The notes below the pieces were generated by a model. That model searched no databases and had not been told where the DNA came from. It saw only the letters and a program-made list of their open reading frames with translations. From NCBI GenBank assembly GCA_036504445.1, contig DASXVE010000020.1, positions 32,183 to 96,182 of the forward strand: 64,000 nucleotides of DNA, written 5' to 3'. Positions 33,774 through 43,130 of the stretch are shown here, piece after piece; position 1 is the stretch's first letter, and each line of letters opens with the position of its first letter. The translations under genes were made by a program, and so were the position numbers. This DNA comes from Candidatus Aquicultor sp. (GTDB taxonomy: Bacteria > Actinomycetota > Aquicultoria > Aquicultorales > Aquicultoraceae).

Positions 33774-34262
33774 TTACTGGCTAACGAGCTGCTTCAATAT
33801 CGCGATTTGATCTTCTAATGAGCTCAACCGGCCATCTAAAGCCGAAATATCGTTAGGGGAGGGCTGCTTATTAATGCGGGCATCTTCTAGTGCTGACAGT
33901 CGTGTTGCAAGGTCTGACTGCGCACCGGAGGACTCTATGCGCGTAGTTTGGGCTGTTGATTTGGCGTCATCGATTCGAGCTTGCAATGTCCTGAACCGGT
34001 AGTCCAGATCTTTCATATTGATAGTTGTTGGCATCCGGTTAGCCTGATCTGAAACCTCTATGTTGAGCTTATGAATGAGCTGGGCCTGAGCTGCAAGCTG
34101 GGTTTGCAGCGCTTCAATACTTTGTTGTTGTGCATGTTCTGCACGCACCTGGTGCCAGAATAGGTAGGTACAAGCCAAAAACAGGCATATAACTATGATC
34201 CAGGGGAGCTTGGCGAGCCCCGTGTTGTCATTACTTGTTAGCCAGTTCACAAAGTTTTTCAC
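33774..34262 (-). CDS. Membrane-anchored coiled-coil protein
   Basis: A 162-residue protein started at GTG 34262 with GGAGGTG about ten bases upstream. A single membrane helix lies at about residues 19-37 (LPWIIVICLFLACTYLFW); the rest is a long heptad-rich region (SIEALQTQLAAQAQLIHKLN, then LDGRLSSLEDQIAILKQL). Topology suggests an N-terminal anchor and an extracytoplasmic or cytoplasmic coiled coil. It has no recognised family. It lies downstream of the flagellar operon in the same direction but is separated from it by a + strand gene remnant. Confidence 0.6.
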   Translation of the reverse strand: MKNFVNWLTSNDNTGLAKLPWIIVICLFLACTYLFWHQVRAEHAQQQSIEALQTQLAAQAQLIHKLNIEVSDQANRMPTTINMKDLDYRFRTLQARIDDAKSTAQTTRIESSGAQSDLATRLSALEDARINKQPSPNDISALDGRLSSLEDQIAILKQLVSQ

Positions 34263-34462
34263 GATAATGACACCTCCACTCAGACCTTTTGTTTTATTGT
34301 ACCCCTACCTTGTAGAATAAAACATAGCTTTCTAATACTGCCTTACAGCATAGCGTATTTCTAATACACTTGCGCTCGCTGTATCTATAATCTTTTGCTA
34401 TATAATAGGTTGTAATGCAGGATAGCGCAGTTAAGGTATTCATGTTAATGGGGTAGTTAAGC

Positions 34463-34848
34463 ATGGTGCTCACTCGGAAAGAGCTCAAACGGATATTTGG
34501 CACCTTCTCATATAAAGACGATCCTCATAAAAGAGGTGCAGTTATCATCGAACCTGCATGGGTACAAGACAACATTGTCTACATAGGTATCCGCTTGGCA
34601 AATAGCATTACTGGAGAAGCTGTACGCAGGCTAAACAGCTATGACGATGTAGCATTTGGACAACCGGGTTCACAGTCGCTGATCTGCAGCAGCTTCTAAA
34701 TGCACAAGGCCACCACCTTGTAGTCGACGGCATTTTCGGCCCTAAAACGAGGGCGGCGGTTACCGGTTGGCAAAAATGCCAACGGCTTAAAGTGACGGGA
34801 AGCGCCGATCAAAACATCTGGCGCACGCTGCGGGCAATTACATTATAG
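34463..34848 (+). pseudogene. Frameshifted peptidoglycan-binding protein
   Basis: The first frame (34463-34699) gives 78 residues ending in a stop. From about 34665 the -1-shifted frame continues as a clear peptidoglycan-binding domain: FTVADLQQLLNAQGHHLVVD, GIFGPKTRAAVTGWQ and a stop at 34846-34848. A single missing base near 34665 would join the two parts into about 128 residues. The N-terminal half (WVQDNIVYIGIRLANSITGE) may be a trimmed M15-type peptidase start, but this is uncertain. It ends inside the convergent DUF6115 gene by 11 bases. Either a pseudogene or an assembly/sequencing error. Confidence 0.65.
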
Positions 34849-35398
34849 TATGGCGGGGTTGCTGAGGTTGGAGTTCGCGGTTTGAGCCCATCGTACTTAT
34901 CTCCATAAGGTTGATGATAAGCTGCACTTCATCGGCGCTCATACCGGTATGCTTTGCGATTTGTGTCGCGCTCCACCCTTTGCGGCTCAGCTCGTGTACT
35001 TCTCTGTGGCGCAAACCCGGTTCAACCGCAGGTGCCTGGTGCTCGGTTGGCTGCGATGTCTGTGCTGTTTGTGATACTTGGGGTTGTACCGGTTGGACGA
35101 GCGGCCGCAATTCATCGCCGTATTCGTAATAGTACTCAAGTTGCCGCAAGCGATCGTCTGCTTTCTCAATTATTTGGTTGAGGCCGTCGGCGGCTTCCCC
35201 CATATCGCCAAGCGCCTTATCGACCGAGTCTTGTAGTTCTTTTATCATGAGGCTGAGGGAGTTTTCGAGGGCTTTTAATTCTTCGGCGTTCTGCAGTTGC
35301 TTATCTTCATTGGAGAGACGCCGGAGAAACGTCCAGGCTAGGAAGGGGATTCCGAATACTGCGATTGTTAAAAATACTGCGACGAATTCAAATCCCAT
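34838..35398 (-). CDS. DUF6115-like membrane protein with HTH, flagellar locus
   Basis: A 186-residue protein with one N-terminal membrane helix (FVAVFLTIAVFGIPFLAWTF), a coiled coil at about 30-95, a Pro/Gln-rich linker, and a C-terminal helix-turn-helix-like segment (VHELSRKGWSATQIAKHTGM, then SADEVQLIINLME). This architecture and its place at the end of a flagellar operon match the DUF6115 family of Firmicutes. Function is unknown; a link to flagellar assembly is inferred from conserved neighbourhood. It ends the leftward operon. Confidence 0.75.
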   Translation of the reverse strand: MGFEFVAVFLTIAVFGIPFLAWTFLRRLSNEDKQLQNAEELKALENSLSLMIKELQDSVDKALGDMGEAADGLNQIIEKADDRLRQLEYYYEYGDELRPLVQPVQPQVSQTAQTSQPTEHQAPAVEPGLRHREVHELSRKGWSATQIAKHTGMSADEVQLIINLMEISTMGSNRELQPQQPRHTIM

Positions 35399-35415
35399 AC
35401 GTGCTGGCTCCTCAA

Positions 35416-35742
35416 CTAGATCTTAATATCGATGAAGTGTTCAGGTTCTAAAGTGCTGTGCGTGCTATGTTCTTTATCGTGTTCAGTACCAGCACCAGAC
35501 CCCTCATGTTTTGTGTGGTGCTCCTGGGACTGTCTGCCGTCTCGTTCCTTATCATGAATCTGCACCTCATCGGTGTGTGGTGCAGTATTAATTTGCTTCT
35601 TATCCATCTCGTGCTTCTGATGCAGCTTTTCGGCAACCTGTTCTTGCTGGATTCGTGGTTGCTGCTGCTGAGCTTGGCTTATTCGCTCAACTTCCTGTGT
35701 TTTTTGAACAATAATCTGAAGATCTGTTGGTCGGATTGACAT
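35416..35742 (-). CDS. Small hydrophilic protein of flagellar operons
   Basis: A 108-residue, highly charged, His/Gln/Glu-rich and probably disordered protein. The start SIRPTDLQIIVQKTQEVERI is a recognisable conserved N-terminus of a short protein found beside DUF6115 genes in flagellar operons of Gram-positive bacteria; the remainder is low complexity. It lies 17 bases upstream of the DUF6115 gene, so they are co-transcribed. Role unknown; it may be a partner or chaperone in flagellar export. Confidence 0.7.
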   Translation of the reverse strand: MSIRPTDLQIIVQKTQEVERISQAQQQQPRIQQEQVAEKLHQKHEMDKKQINTAPHTDEVQIHDKERDGRQSQEHHTKHEGSGAGTEHDKEHSTHSTLEPEHFIDIKI

Positions 35743-35841
35743 TTACACCATCTCTTTAATGAGCAGAGTGCCAGCGCCCGTTTACTATCCGATCCAATAA
35801 AAAATTATACCATGGTTGTAGCCGCTCATCCAGCAAAAAAA

Positions 35842-36528
35842 CTATCGTTGAGCGGTACGGGTACTCGGTTTAGGCTTTAGCAAAGTGAGCTGCTCTTGCG
35901 TTATGTACTTGACTATTTTGTCGCGGTCGCGTTCTTTTATTTTAGTAAAGTTCACGCCCAACAAATATTCGCTCTTAATAATGCTGCGAGGCATCACGCG
36001 TACGATCTCACCGACGATCTCAGTTGCCTCTTGTTCCTCAGGCAATTGTATGATGAGCTTGAGGTCTCCACCAAGATAGGGGGTTTTTGGGCTTCGCACT
36101 ATCATACCCATGCCGCTTCCGCTTAGATCCCACACCATCGCTTCAACGGGGAGGGCGTCGAGTTCGTCCTGGTCGCGTGCTATCAATTGATAGTAAGCGC
36201 TGATAACGGGTTTCTCAAGTCTAAAATAGCGCCGCCGTTGGACGTGTTTTGCTAGGCTGAGTGGACGTAGCAGCAGGCGGGAATTTGTATCATCGCTTTC
36301 CTCGATCTTAGAGCGAACGAGGTGCGCTCCATTGTCAGTAGGGATAATGATAGTGATGATATTCTCGTCATCGGCGTATAGGGGTGTGGATTTTCTGCCC
36401 AGGGCCTGGCATAAGACAAGTTCACGGCTCAACACGTTGCTTATACCATATGGCCACGAACTGCCTCTCGCATCCTCAATGTAGATGAGCTGGCCGGATT
36501 TGATGAAATCAAAAGCCTGAGATAGCAT
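35842..36528 (-). CDS. PilZ domain c-di-GMP effector, YcgR-like
   Basis: A 228-residue protein starting at ATG 36528, preceded by GGAGAGAC. The N-terminal half is a YcgR-type PilZN beta domain; the PilZ domain carries the c-di-GMP motifs RRRYFR (about 98-103) and DLSGSGMG (about 140-147). Such proteins slow flagellar rotation or change switch bias when c-di-GMP is high. It lies next to fliA and is one of two PilZ proteins in this operon, so c-di-GMP control of the motor is likely. Confidence 0.88.
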   Translation of the reverse strand: MLSQAFDFIKSGQLIYIEDARGSSWPYGISNVLSRELVLCQALGRKSTPLYADDENIITIIIPTDNGAHLVRSKIEESDDTNSRLLLRPLSLAKHVQRRRYFRLEKPVISAYYQLIARDQDELDALPVEAMVWDLSGSGMGMIVRSPKTPYLGGDLKLIIQLPEEQEATEIVGEIVRVMPRSIIKSEYLLGVNFTKIKERDRDKIVKYITQEQLTLLKPKPSTRTAQR

Positions 36529-36635
36529 TGTCTCTCCATGCACGCTTGGTTACCCCTATGTGTCAGTTAATCATAGCTATATGGAGAGTATCGGCTTATA
36601 CCTACGGATGAATTATATATTTTATTAAATTGTAT

Positions 36636-37415
36636 TTAGAAATCAATAGAAAGATGTGAGAGTTTACCGCGAAGCTTTAGGACAGCCTTGACTCGTATCT
36701 GGGCGATACGAGATTCAGAAAGGCCCATGACTTGGCTGGTTTCCTTCAGCGTGAGGTCTTCATAATAGTAAAGCGAGATTACAAGACGTTCTTGTTCGCT
36801 TAACGATTCGATGCCCTGGATAAGTGAATCTCGGACTTCGTTAATCTCCATGAGATCGGACGGGTTAAATGAATTTTTGTCTTCTACGCGTTCTCCCAAC
36901 GTAGCACCCGGCTCGCCGTCATGTGAAACGATTTCATCGAGGTAGAGGACCGAGAGCCTGCTTACTTGTGAGATCATTGCATTATACGACGCAGTATTCA
37001 TGCCGAGCTCTTGGGCCACTTCATTATCAGTTGCCGCTCTACCGACACGTTTTTCAACGGCTACATACGCTTTGCCGAGTTGCTTGGCTTTCTGGCGCAT
37101 GGAACGGGAGGCTGTATCTACCGCACGCAACCCGTCGACGATCGCCCCTCTGATCCGTGGGATCGCATATGTTTCAAACTTGAGCCCGCGGTTATGGTCG
37201 AATTTTTCGATTGCGTCAATAAGGCCGAATATGCCGTAACTTACGAGGTCTTCTTTGTCGATTTCCGAGGGAAGAGTATCTTTTACGCGCTCGGCAACGT
37301 ATTTGACGAGCGAGACGTTCTCGAGTATAAGGTTCTCACGTGCTTGCGCATCATTGTATACTTTGTAGAGTACCCATTTATTCGGTGTTGTTACTGCAGT
37401 TCTCATTGTCACCAT
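36636..37415 (-). CDS. fliA: RNA polymerase sigma factor for flagellar genes
   Basis: A 259-residue sigma-28 (FliA/WhiG) protein: region 2 with DLVSYGIFGLIDAIEKFDHN and YAIPRIRGAIVDGLRAVD, region 3, and region 4 with SLYYYEDLTLKETSQVMGLS followed by RIAQIRVKA. It directs transcription of late flagellar and chemotaxis genes; sigma-28-like promoters (GCCGATGT, GCCGATAC) are present upstream of the first cheW and of flgM in this window. FlgM, its anti-sigma factor, is encoded at 59747. Start ATG 37415 follows AAGAGATGAAC; a second ATG in frame is at 37406. Confidence 0.95.
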   Translation of the reverse strand: MVTMRTAVTTPNKWVLYKVYNDAQARENLILENVSLVKYVAERVKDTLPSEIDKEDLVSYGIFGLIDAIEKFDHNRGLKFETYAIPRIRGAIVDGLRAVDTASRSMRQKAKQLGKAYVAVEKRVGRAATDNEVAQELGMNTASYNAMISQVSRLSVLYLDEIVSHDGEPGATLGERVEDKNSFNPSDLMEINEVRDSLIQGIESLSEQERLVISLYYYEDLTLKETSQVMGLSESRIAQIRVKAVLKLRGKLSHLSIDF

Positions 37416-37437
37416 GGTTCATCTCTTATTATGATTG

Positions 37438-37860
37438 TTACTGCATCATTTCGTCTGACCCGAGCCGCATAGGTCTAAACGGCTCGAATTCTTTTACGGC
37501 CGGCATATCGGTGTCATCCTGCTGGCCGAAATCAAGAGATATATCATCTACCGATGTTATATCAAGATTTGATCCCTTAGATGCTTCTTCTTTGGCCCGA
37601 GCGAGAAATTTCTGCGCTTCTTCCTGCGCTAGTTCTTCTCTGAGCTCGTTCACATGCGCTCGCGCTGCGCCGATAACGACCGAATTTACTGCCGTAAGCG
37701 TAAGCCATATCAGCCCGGCGCTCATCGCAAAGACTACCAAGAAACGATTAATCATGACAGTAAAGATATCCCCGCCGGTCCCAATAGCTATCGCAGAAGA
37801 TATTGCACTAATAACAAAGCTAAATGCGACTGTTGTTTGATTGACCGTTTCGCGTCTCAT
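37438..37860 (-). CDS. Small membrane protein of the flagellar operon
   Basis: A 140-residue protein from ATG 37860, which overlaps the stop of the upstream PilZ gene (TAATG) and has AGGAGA seven bases before it. Two hydrophobic segments lie at about residues 10-28 (VAFSFVISAISSAIAIGTG) and 38-58, and a charged helical, acidic C-terminus follows. No family is recognised, but a comparable small membrane protein often occurs between flhG/PilZ and fliA genes in Gram-positive flagellar operons. Function unknown. Confidence 0.65.
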   Translation of the reverse strand: MRRETVNQTTVAFSFVISAISSAIAIGTGGDIFTVMINRFLVVFAMSAGLIWLTLTAVNSVVIGAARAHVNELREELAQEEAQKFLARAKEEASKGSNLDITSVDDISLDFGQQDDTDMPAVKEFEPFRPMRLGSDEMMQ

Positions 37861-38540
37861 TAGTTTCTCCTGGAGAGCCGGCGCCTTCTTCCTGCCCGGT
37901 CGAGCTGCTCCCTGAATAGTTGTCCGATAATGCGGTCGCGGTCGCACTCTTCAATTAATGAAAAATGTACGCACAGCAGGCTTTTGCCCATAACCGGCTC
38001 GTTGGTTAAACACCTGACAACCTCGCCAACCAAGTTTACTATCCGGCCGCCGGCAAGCTCGATCTCGGTACGAAGCGGCATACCCGCAGCCAGCTCTTCG
38101 TTGATAGATATAATAAATGAGATGCCGTTACCGCTCAGGTCTTTTACGGGGGCTTCCTTAAGCTCGCTGTGGAAAATATCCTCAGGCCCGAGAAGCGGTC
38201 GGTAAGACGCACGGACCAGCGGGCGTGAGAGCCTAAAGAACTCACGGCGCTGTATATGGGTTGCACCATCGCGCTGGGGGGCGAGGGTAAGTCGTATCGG
38301 GTCTGTCTCGATTGCCGTTATTTTTGTTGGGAACCGGTAGACGCCTACTTCGGTTGAGCAGACGAGCGTAAGCTCATCTCCGACTTTAACATTGATCGGC
38401 CGAGGTTCGTCTACTAACAATTCGCACGTTATGCTATCTGCCTTGTCGGAGACCGATCCGATCACAAACGGCCAGTTCTCATTCGGCTTTACTTCGACCA
38501 TGGCAAAAAGCCCCGGCTTTAAAACCTTTGATTCTCGCAT
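37860..38540 (-). CDS. PilZ domain c-di-GMP effector, YcgR-like
   Basis: A 226-residue protein with an N-terminal PilZN/YcgR domain (about 1-95) and a PilZ domain bearing RREFFR (about 98-103) and DLSGNGISF for c-di-GMP binding. AGGTGG precedes the ATG. It lies directly downstream of flhG and is translationally coupled to the next small membrane protein. With the second PilZ protein at 35842 this gives two potential motor brakes with different N-terminal domains. Confidence 0.88.
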   Translation of the reverse strand: MRESKVLKPGLFAMVEVKPNENWPFVIGSVSDKADSITCELLVDEPRPINVKVGDELTLVCSTEVGVYRFPTKITAIETDPIRLTLAPQRDGATHIQRREFFRLSRPLVRASYRPLLGPEDIFHSELKEAPVKDLSGNGISFIISINEELAAGMPLRTEIELAGGRIVNLVGEVVRCLTNEPVMGKSLLCVHFSLIEECDRDRIIGQLFREQLDRAGRRRRLSRRN

Positions 38541-38551
38541 GGATGTGCCAC

Positions 38552-39844
38552 CTATCTTTCAAACAATCTTGAGAGGAATCCACGAAATCCGTTATGCCCT
38601 CCAGCTTGCGCATCCTTGAGTAATGTTTGATCCAGCGTCGCCGCGATTTGTCTAATGCACTTCGATGCGCGTGCGCCGGGGAATTCAAGGATAAACGGTT
38701 GTTGTTTTCGCACCGCCGAGTTTACAGCGATATCGGAGACGATGTAACCCAATGTCTCGACCCGCTTGTTCAGGAATTGCTTTGCTGCCATAACGATGCG
38801 ATCGGCGATATCCCGGCCCTCTTTTTCTGTTGAAGTCATGTTGACTACGAGTTTTATATCGACATCCATATCTCGCTGCGTTAGGACTTTTATTAACCCA
38901 TATGCATCGGTAATTGCGGTCGGTTCGGGTGTCGTGATAATAATGGCTTCACGTGCCGCAAGGATAAACGAAATTACATCGTTGGATATGCCGGCGCCGG
39001 TATCAATCAGCGTTATATCGGAGTCTCGTTCGAGCTCGACAAAGCTATCGATGAGATTCTGTTGCCGCTCTTTACCCATGTCGGCAAGCTCCGGCATACC
39101 TGAGCCGCCGGGCACGATTTTCAAGGAATGCGGTCCGTTAATCACAATCTCACTCAGCGATTTTTCGCCGTCGACCAGGTGTTTCAAATTAAACTTCGGG
39201 TTTATGCCGAAGATGACGTCTATATTAGCAAGACCTAAATCAGCGTCAAGGATAAGCGTTTTCCTGCCGCGCATTGCAAGTGCAATGCCGAGGTTGGCGA
39301 CCAGATTTGATTTTCCCACGCCGCCTTTGCCGCTGCTAACCGCAATGACCCGGGTGGGTGACAGCGCTTTGCCCCCGTATGCGGTGGGTGACAGGGTACT
39401 CGACGTGCTCTTTGGCATAGTATGGGATAAGCTGTTTTCAGGCTCCGGCTCGGGTTGCAGTTTCGGTACAGGCACTGTTTCCGGCTCAAATGCCGGGGCG
39501 ATGGCAGCTGCCGGGCTCGCCGGTTGAATTGGGGTATTGATTCGCTGTATGTTAACCTGCAGCTCCGGTCGCGTGCGAGCGGTCGGCTCGGTCGCGCCGG
39601 TCGATACCGCAGGCTGCGTCTCAGCAATGTTTTCGATTGGCTGATTGGGTCCAACTATTTTCTCAGCAGGCGGTTCCGGCTCGGTTGATGGGTAGCCGCC
39701 CAGCTCTTTTATATCAGGGATGTTAAGTTCGATTGGCTCGACCTCAGGCCGTCGCGCCATCGGATCAATGATTAAGTTAATCCGGTCGCGTTCTTCTCGT
39801 ATTCGTTGTGCTAATTCACGAAGCTTTTTAGCTTGATCATTCAT
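38552..39844 (-). CDS. flhG: MinD-like ATPase controlling flagellar number
   Basis: A 430-residue FlhG/YlxH protein. The N-terminus (NDQAKKLRELAQ, residues 2-13) is the conserved helix that stimulates the FlhF GTPase. A Pro/Glu-rich linker of about 130 residues (30-164) follows, unusually long; typical FlhG has about 20. The MinD-type ATPase core starts at VIAVSSGKGGVGKSN (Walker A, 170-179) with the DADLGLANID switch and ends with a membrane-targeting-like helix. It sits beside flhF and its start overlaps the flhF stop by 8 bases. Confidence 0.93.
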   Translation of the reverse strand: MNDQAKKLRELAQRIREERDRINLIIDPMARRPEVEPIELNIPDIKELGGYPSTEPEPPAEKIVGPNQPIENIAETQPAVSTGATEPTARTRPELQVNIQRINTPIQPASPAAAIAPAFEPETVPVPKLQPEPEPENSLSHTMPKSTSSTLSPTAYGGKALSPTRVIAVSSGKGGVGKSNLVANLGIALAMRGRKTLILDADLGLANIDVIFGINPKFNLKHLVDGEKSLSEIVINGPHSLKIVPGGSGMPELADMGKERQQNLIDSFVELERDSDITLIDTGAGISNDVISFILAAREAIIITTPEPTAITDAYGLIKVLTQRDMDVDIKLVVNMTSTEKEGRDIADRIVMAAKQFLNKRVETLGYIVSDIAVNSAVRKQQPFILEFPGARASKCIRQIAATLDQTLLKDAQAGGHNGFRGFLSRLFER

Positions 39845-40982
39845 CTAACGGCACCCCTAGCATTAGATTTGCAACCTTATATGGTTCGGCAACTTTTATA
39901 TCTTCCGGTACGTTCTGTCCTATTGCGACATATGAGATCGGGAGCTTCGTTTTACTAACAATGTTAAGCATTGTCCCGGGTGAATTCGATTCGTCAAGTT
40001 TGGTAAAGATAAGTTTGCTAATCGGTACGACCGAGAACCGCTTAATGGCATTTACCTGGTCGGAAAGCTTAGTTGTGATACTCAAAACCAAGTGGATCTC
40101 GTCTGGATTGCAAACGTTCATAAGGGCGGCAAGCTCGCCCATTTGCGATTCGTTAAGCGGGCTTCGCCCGGCGGTATCAATCAGCACAAGGTCTTTATCC
40201 TCATGGCGTGCGAGCGCTTCGCGTGCGTCCTGGTTGTTAAAGACAATTTCAATAGGCGCCCCGATAATTTCCGCGTAAGTTTTCAGCTGGTCTACCGCGG
40301 CAATGCGGTATGTATCGGCGGTTAGAAACACGGCGCTTTTACCTTCGTACAAGCAATAGCGCGCCGCAAGTTTTGCAAGCGTCGTGGTTTTGCCGGCACC
40401 GGTCGGTCCGATAAGCGCTATTACCTTGCGTTTGCCGCTCTCAAGATGAAGGGGAGGGCAAACGGGGATGTGCCGTGCGATTTCGCTGACCAGCTTCTCC
40501 CGCAGCTTCTCCGGCGTTGCGAGCTCGGATGTGGTGAGCTGGCTCTGAATGGCTTTCATAAGCTTCTTTGCAAGCTCATCCTCAACTTTTGCGTGCAGCA
40601 GCTTTTCGTAGACATCCAGGAAGCAAGCGGGCACTTCCTGGAAAAGCGGATCGGTCAGTTGGCTGGCGATTGTCTTTACGATAGATTTTATTTCTTCGAT
40701 CTCGCTCTGTATTTGATCAAAGCGCTCATCGATTGCTTCACCCACCATCTCGGGCACTTCGTCGCCCGGCTCGACGGAAACAGGAAGCTGTTCCCGGGCC
40801 GCATCCATTAGATTTACATCGAGAGCGGCGGTTATCTCAACCGATCCGCGTTTAAACATATTTACGGGCCAGGTGCGATCGAGTTTCCGGGTGTGTAAAA
40901 TAATAGCCTCTGGACCCAGATCTGATTTTACCTTTGATATTGCTTCTTCCATGCTTGAGGCTTCATAACGTTTGATTCTCAC
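39837..40982 (-). CDS. flhF: Flagellar SRP-like GTPase
   Basis: A 381-residue FlhF with basic B domain (MRIKRYEASSMEEAISKVKS), N domain at about 120-180 and SRP-type G domain with G1 GPTGAGKTTT (192-201), G3 DTAGRSP and G4 TKLDES. It marks where the flagellum is built and is activated by FlhG. ATG 40982 overlaps the flhA stop (ATGA 40979-40982), so flhA, flhF and flhG are translationally coupled. The order matches that of Bacillus and Clostridium flagellar operons. Confidence 0.95.
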   Translation of the reverse strand: MRIKRYEASSMEEAISKVKSDLGPEAIILHTRKLDRTWPVNMFKRGSVEITAALDVNLMDAAREQLPVSVEPGDEVPEMVGEAIDERFDQIQSEIEEIKSIVKTIASQLTDPLFQEVPACFLDVYEKLLHAKVEDELAKKLMKAIQSQLTTSELATPEKLREKLVSEIARHIPVCPPLHLESGKRKVIALIGPTGAGKTTTLAKLAARYCLYEGKSAVFLTADTYRIAAVDQLKTYAEIIGAPIEIVFNNQDAREALARHEDKDLVLIDTAGRSPLNESQMGELAALMNVCNPDEIHLVLSITTKLSDQVNAIKRFSVVPISKLIFTKLDESNSPGTMLNIVSKTKLPISYVAIGQNVPEDIKVAEPYKVANLMLGVPLDE

Positions 40983-43051
40983 GCCAGGTTCACCATCCCA
41001 ACAGATTGGAGTTCAAATTCGGGTGCCACTTCATTGTAAGATAAAACCGCCAAATCGGGCAGCTTCCTCTCTGCTATTTTTCGTAAGGGGCGTCGAATAT
41101 TTGCCGAACACAACAAAATCGGATTTATCCCTAATGACAGAGCGCCTTCAAGCGCCTTTGAAACACCGTCAACAACACGCTGTGTAGTTGTAGGATCAAG
41201 CGAAATAAGAATACCTTGCTCGGTATATTCGACGGCGTCCGCAATCTCTTTCTCGATCAGTGGATCGACGGTAATAACGGAAAGTGAACCTTCACCAAAT
41301 TGATGCTGCCTGCAAATATTTCTGCCGACTGCCTGACGGGCGTGCTCGGTTAAGATATCGATATTGCGCGTCGAGCGTGCTGCGTCGCCGAGCGCTTCAA
41401 GAATGGTAACCATGTCTCTGATCGAGACACGCTCGGATAAGAGATTTTGCAGAACCTGCTGCAGCTCGCCGACGGTGAGCGTGCTCGGTACGAGTTCCTC
41501 CACAACGACCGGGTAATTTTGCTTGACGCTCTCAAGAACTTGCTGCACGTCTTGCCTGCTGATAAGTTCGTGCGCATATTTCTTGGTTATCTCTGAAAGG
41601 TGTGTAATCAAGGCCGATGTTGGATCGACGACCGTATATCCCATAATCTCAGCTTGCTCTCGCTGGTCCGGGAAAACCCAGACCGCCGGAAGCCCGAACG
41701 CCGGCTCTCGCGTTGCGGAGCCGGGTATCGTGTCGGTGGTTAGCCCGGCATCGATGGCAAGGATTTGCGCCAGGTGGATCTCTGACTTGGCGATATCGAC
41801 ACCTTTAATCTTGACCCGGTATTCGCTAGATGGCAGCTGAATGTTATCACGGATACGAATCGGCGGCACAACGTAGCCCAACTCCATCGCGATCTGGCGG
41901 CGCATGAGCGTTATGCGGTCGAGTATCTCGCCGCCCTGGTCGGGATCGACAAGCGGGATGAGGCCGTAACCAATTTCAAGTTCCATCGGATCGACCTGCA
42001 GCATGTCGACAAGGTTCTCGGGGGCGGCCGCCTTTTCTTCAACCGGAGCCAGCGCTTCCAACGCAGCCGTCTTTTTCGCCGCTTGCCCGATGTAGTACGC
42101 GGCAACTCCCGCAAGGGCTCCCATAGCTAAAAACGGAAATTTTGGCATCCCGGGGACAAAACCGAACAGCGTAACGAGAATCCCCGCGATTGCGAGCGCA
42201 CGGGGCTGGTTCAGAAGCTGCTTGGAGATATCCTCGCCCATGTTCGTATCTGAGGCGACTCGCGTGACGATAACGCCTGATGCCGTCGACATAAGAATTG
42301 TCGGAACCTGTATAACAAGGCCGGCACCGATGGCGATTTGGCCGAACGTTTGCAGTGATGTCATAAGGTCGAGCCCCTGCTGCGTCGCACCGACGATAAA
42401 ACCGCCGACCAAGTTGACGATCGCAATGATAATACTCGCAATCGCATCGCCCTTGACGTACTTCGACGCACCGTCCATAGCGCCGTAGAAATCGGCTTCT
42501 TTTTGGACTTTCTTGCGGCGCTCGCGCGCCTGCTCTTCGGTTATGAGACCGGCGTTTAGGTCGGAATCAATCGCCATCTGCTTACCCGGCATCGCATCCA
42601 AAGTAAAACGAGCGGTGACTTCCGAGATACGCGTTGTACCGGAAGTGATAACGATGAACTGTATGACTGAAAGTATAATAAAGATAATAATACCGACGAC
42701 GAAATTATCCCCGATCATAATCGAGCCGAAGGCGCTAACCACGCTACCGGCGTTTCCGATGGAGAGAATCGCTCTAGTTGTAGATATATAAAGACCTGCC
42801 CGTAAGAGCGTCATAATGAGCAGCAGGGTAGGGAACATCGAGAACTGGATCGGCTCGTGGTTATACATGGTTACCAAGAGCACTATTATCGCTAGGATAA
42901 AGTTAAAAACAAGCAGCGAGTCGAGGATAGGACCGGGAATCTGAACGATAAGAAGCACCACAACCAGCCCAATAATCAGGGCGAGCATCGCGTCGTTGTA
43001 CCGGCTCAGTTGTGACATAAATGATGCGTTTGCTGCTTCGTTAGTTGCCAT
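40979..43051 (-). CDS. flhA: Flagellar export apparatus protein FlhA
   Basis: A 690-residue protein with the eight-helix N-terminal membrane domain, the FHIPEP-family signature around TSGTTRISEVTARFTLDAM (about 140-160), a linker around residue 330 and the cytoplasmic four-subdomain C-terminal part that docks export chaperones. It forms the nonameric ring of the export gate. The start ATG 43051 has only a weak GGA upstream. Full length for the family. Confidence 0.97.
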   Translation of the reverse strand: MATNEAANASFMSQLSRYNDAMLALIIGLVVVLLIVQIPGPILDSLLVFNFILAIIVLLVTMYNHEPIQFSMFPTLLLIMTLLRAGLYISTTRAILSIGNAGSVVSAFGSIMIGDNFVVGIIIFIILSVIQFIVITSGTTRISEVTARFTLDAMPGKQMAIDSDLNAGLITEEQARERRKKVQKEADFYGAMDGASKYVKGDAIASIIIAIVNLVGGFIVGATQQGLDLMTSLQTFGQIAIGAGLVIQVPTILMSTASGVIVTRVASDTNMGEDISKQLLNQPRALAIAGILVTLFGFVPGMPKFPFLAMGALAGVAAYYIGQAAKKTAALEALAPVEEKAAAPENLVDMLQVDPMELEIGYGLIPLVDPDQGGEILDRITLMRRQIAMELGYVVPPIRIRDNIQLPSSEYRVKIKGVDIAKSEIHLAQILAIDAGLTTDTIPGSATREPAFGLPAVWVFPDQREQAEIMGYTVVDPTSALITHLSEITKKYAHELISRQDVQQVLESVKQNYPVVVEELVPSTLTVGELQQVLQNLLSERVSIRDMVTILEALGDAARSTRNIDILTEHARQAVGRNICRQHQFGEGSLSVITVDPLIEKEIADAVEYTEQGILISLDPTTTQRVVDGVSKALEGALSLGINPILLCSANIRRPLRKIAERKLPDLAVLSYNEVAPEFELQSVGMVNLA

Positions 43052-43130
43052 ATATATTCCAGGATATAAGCGTTTGGATACTACTCCGACTATCCGTTTA
43101 TTCTATATCATTTGCGGTTAAATATCCATC

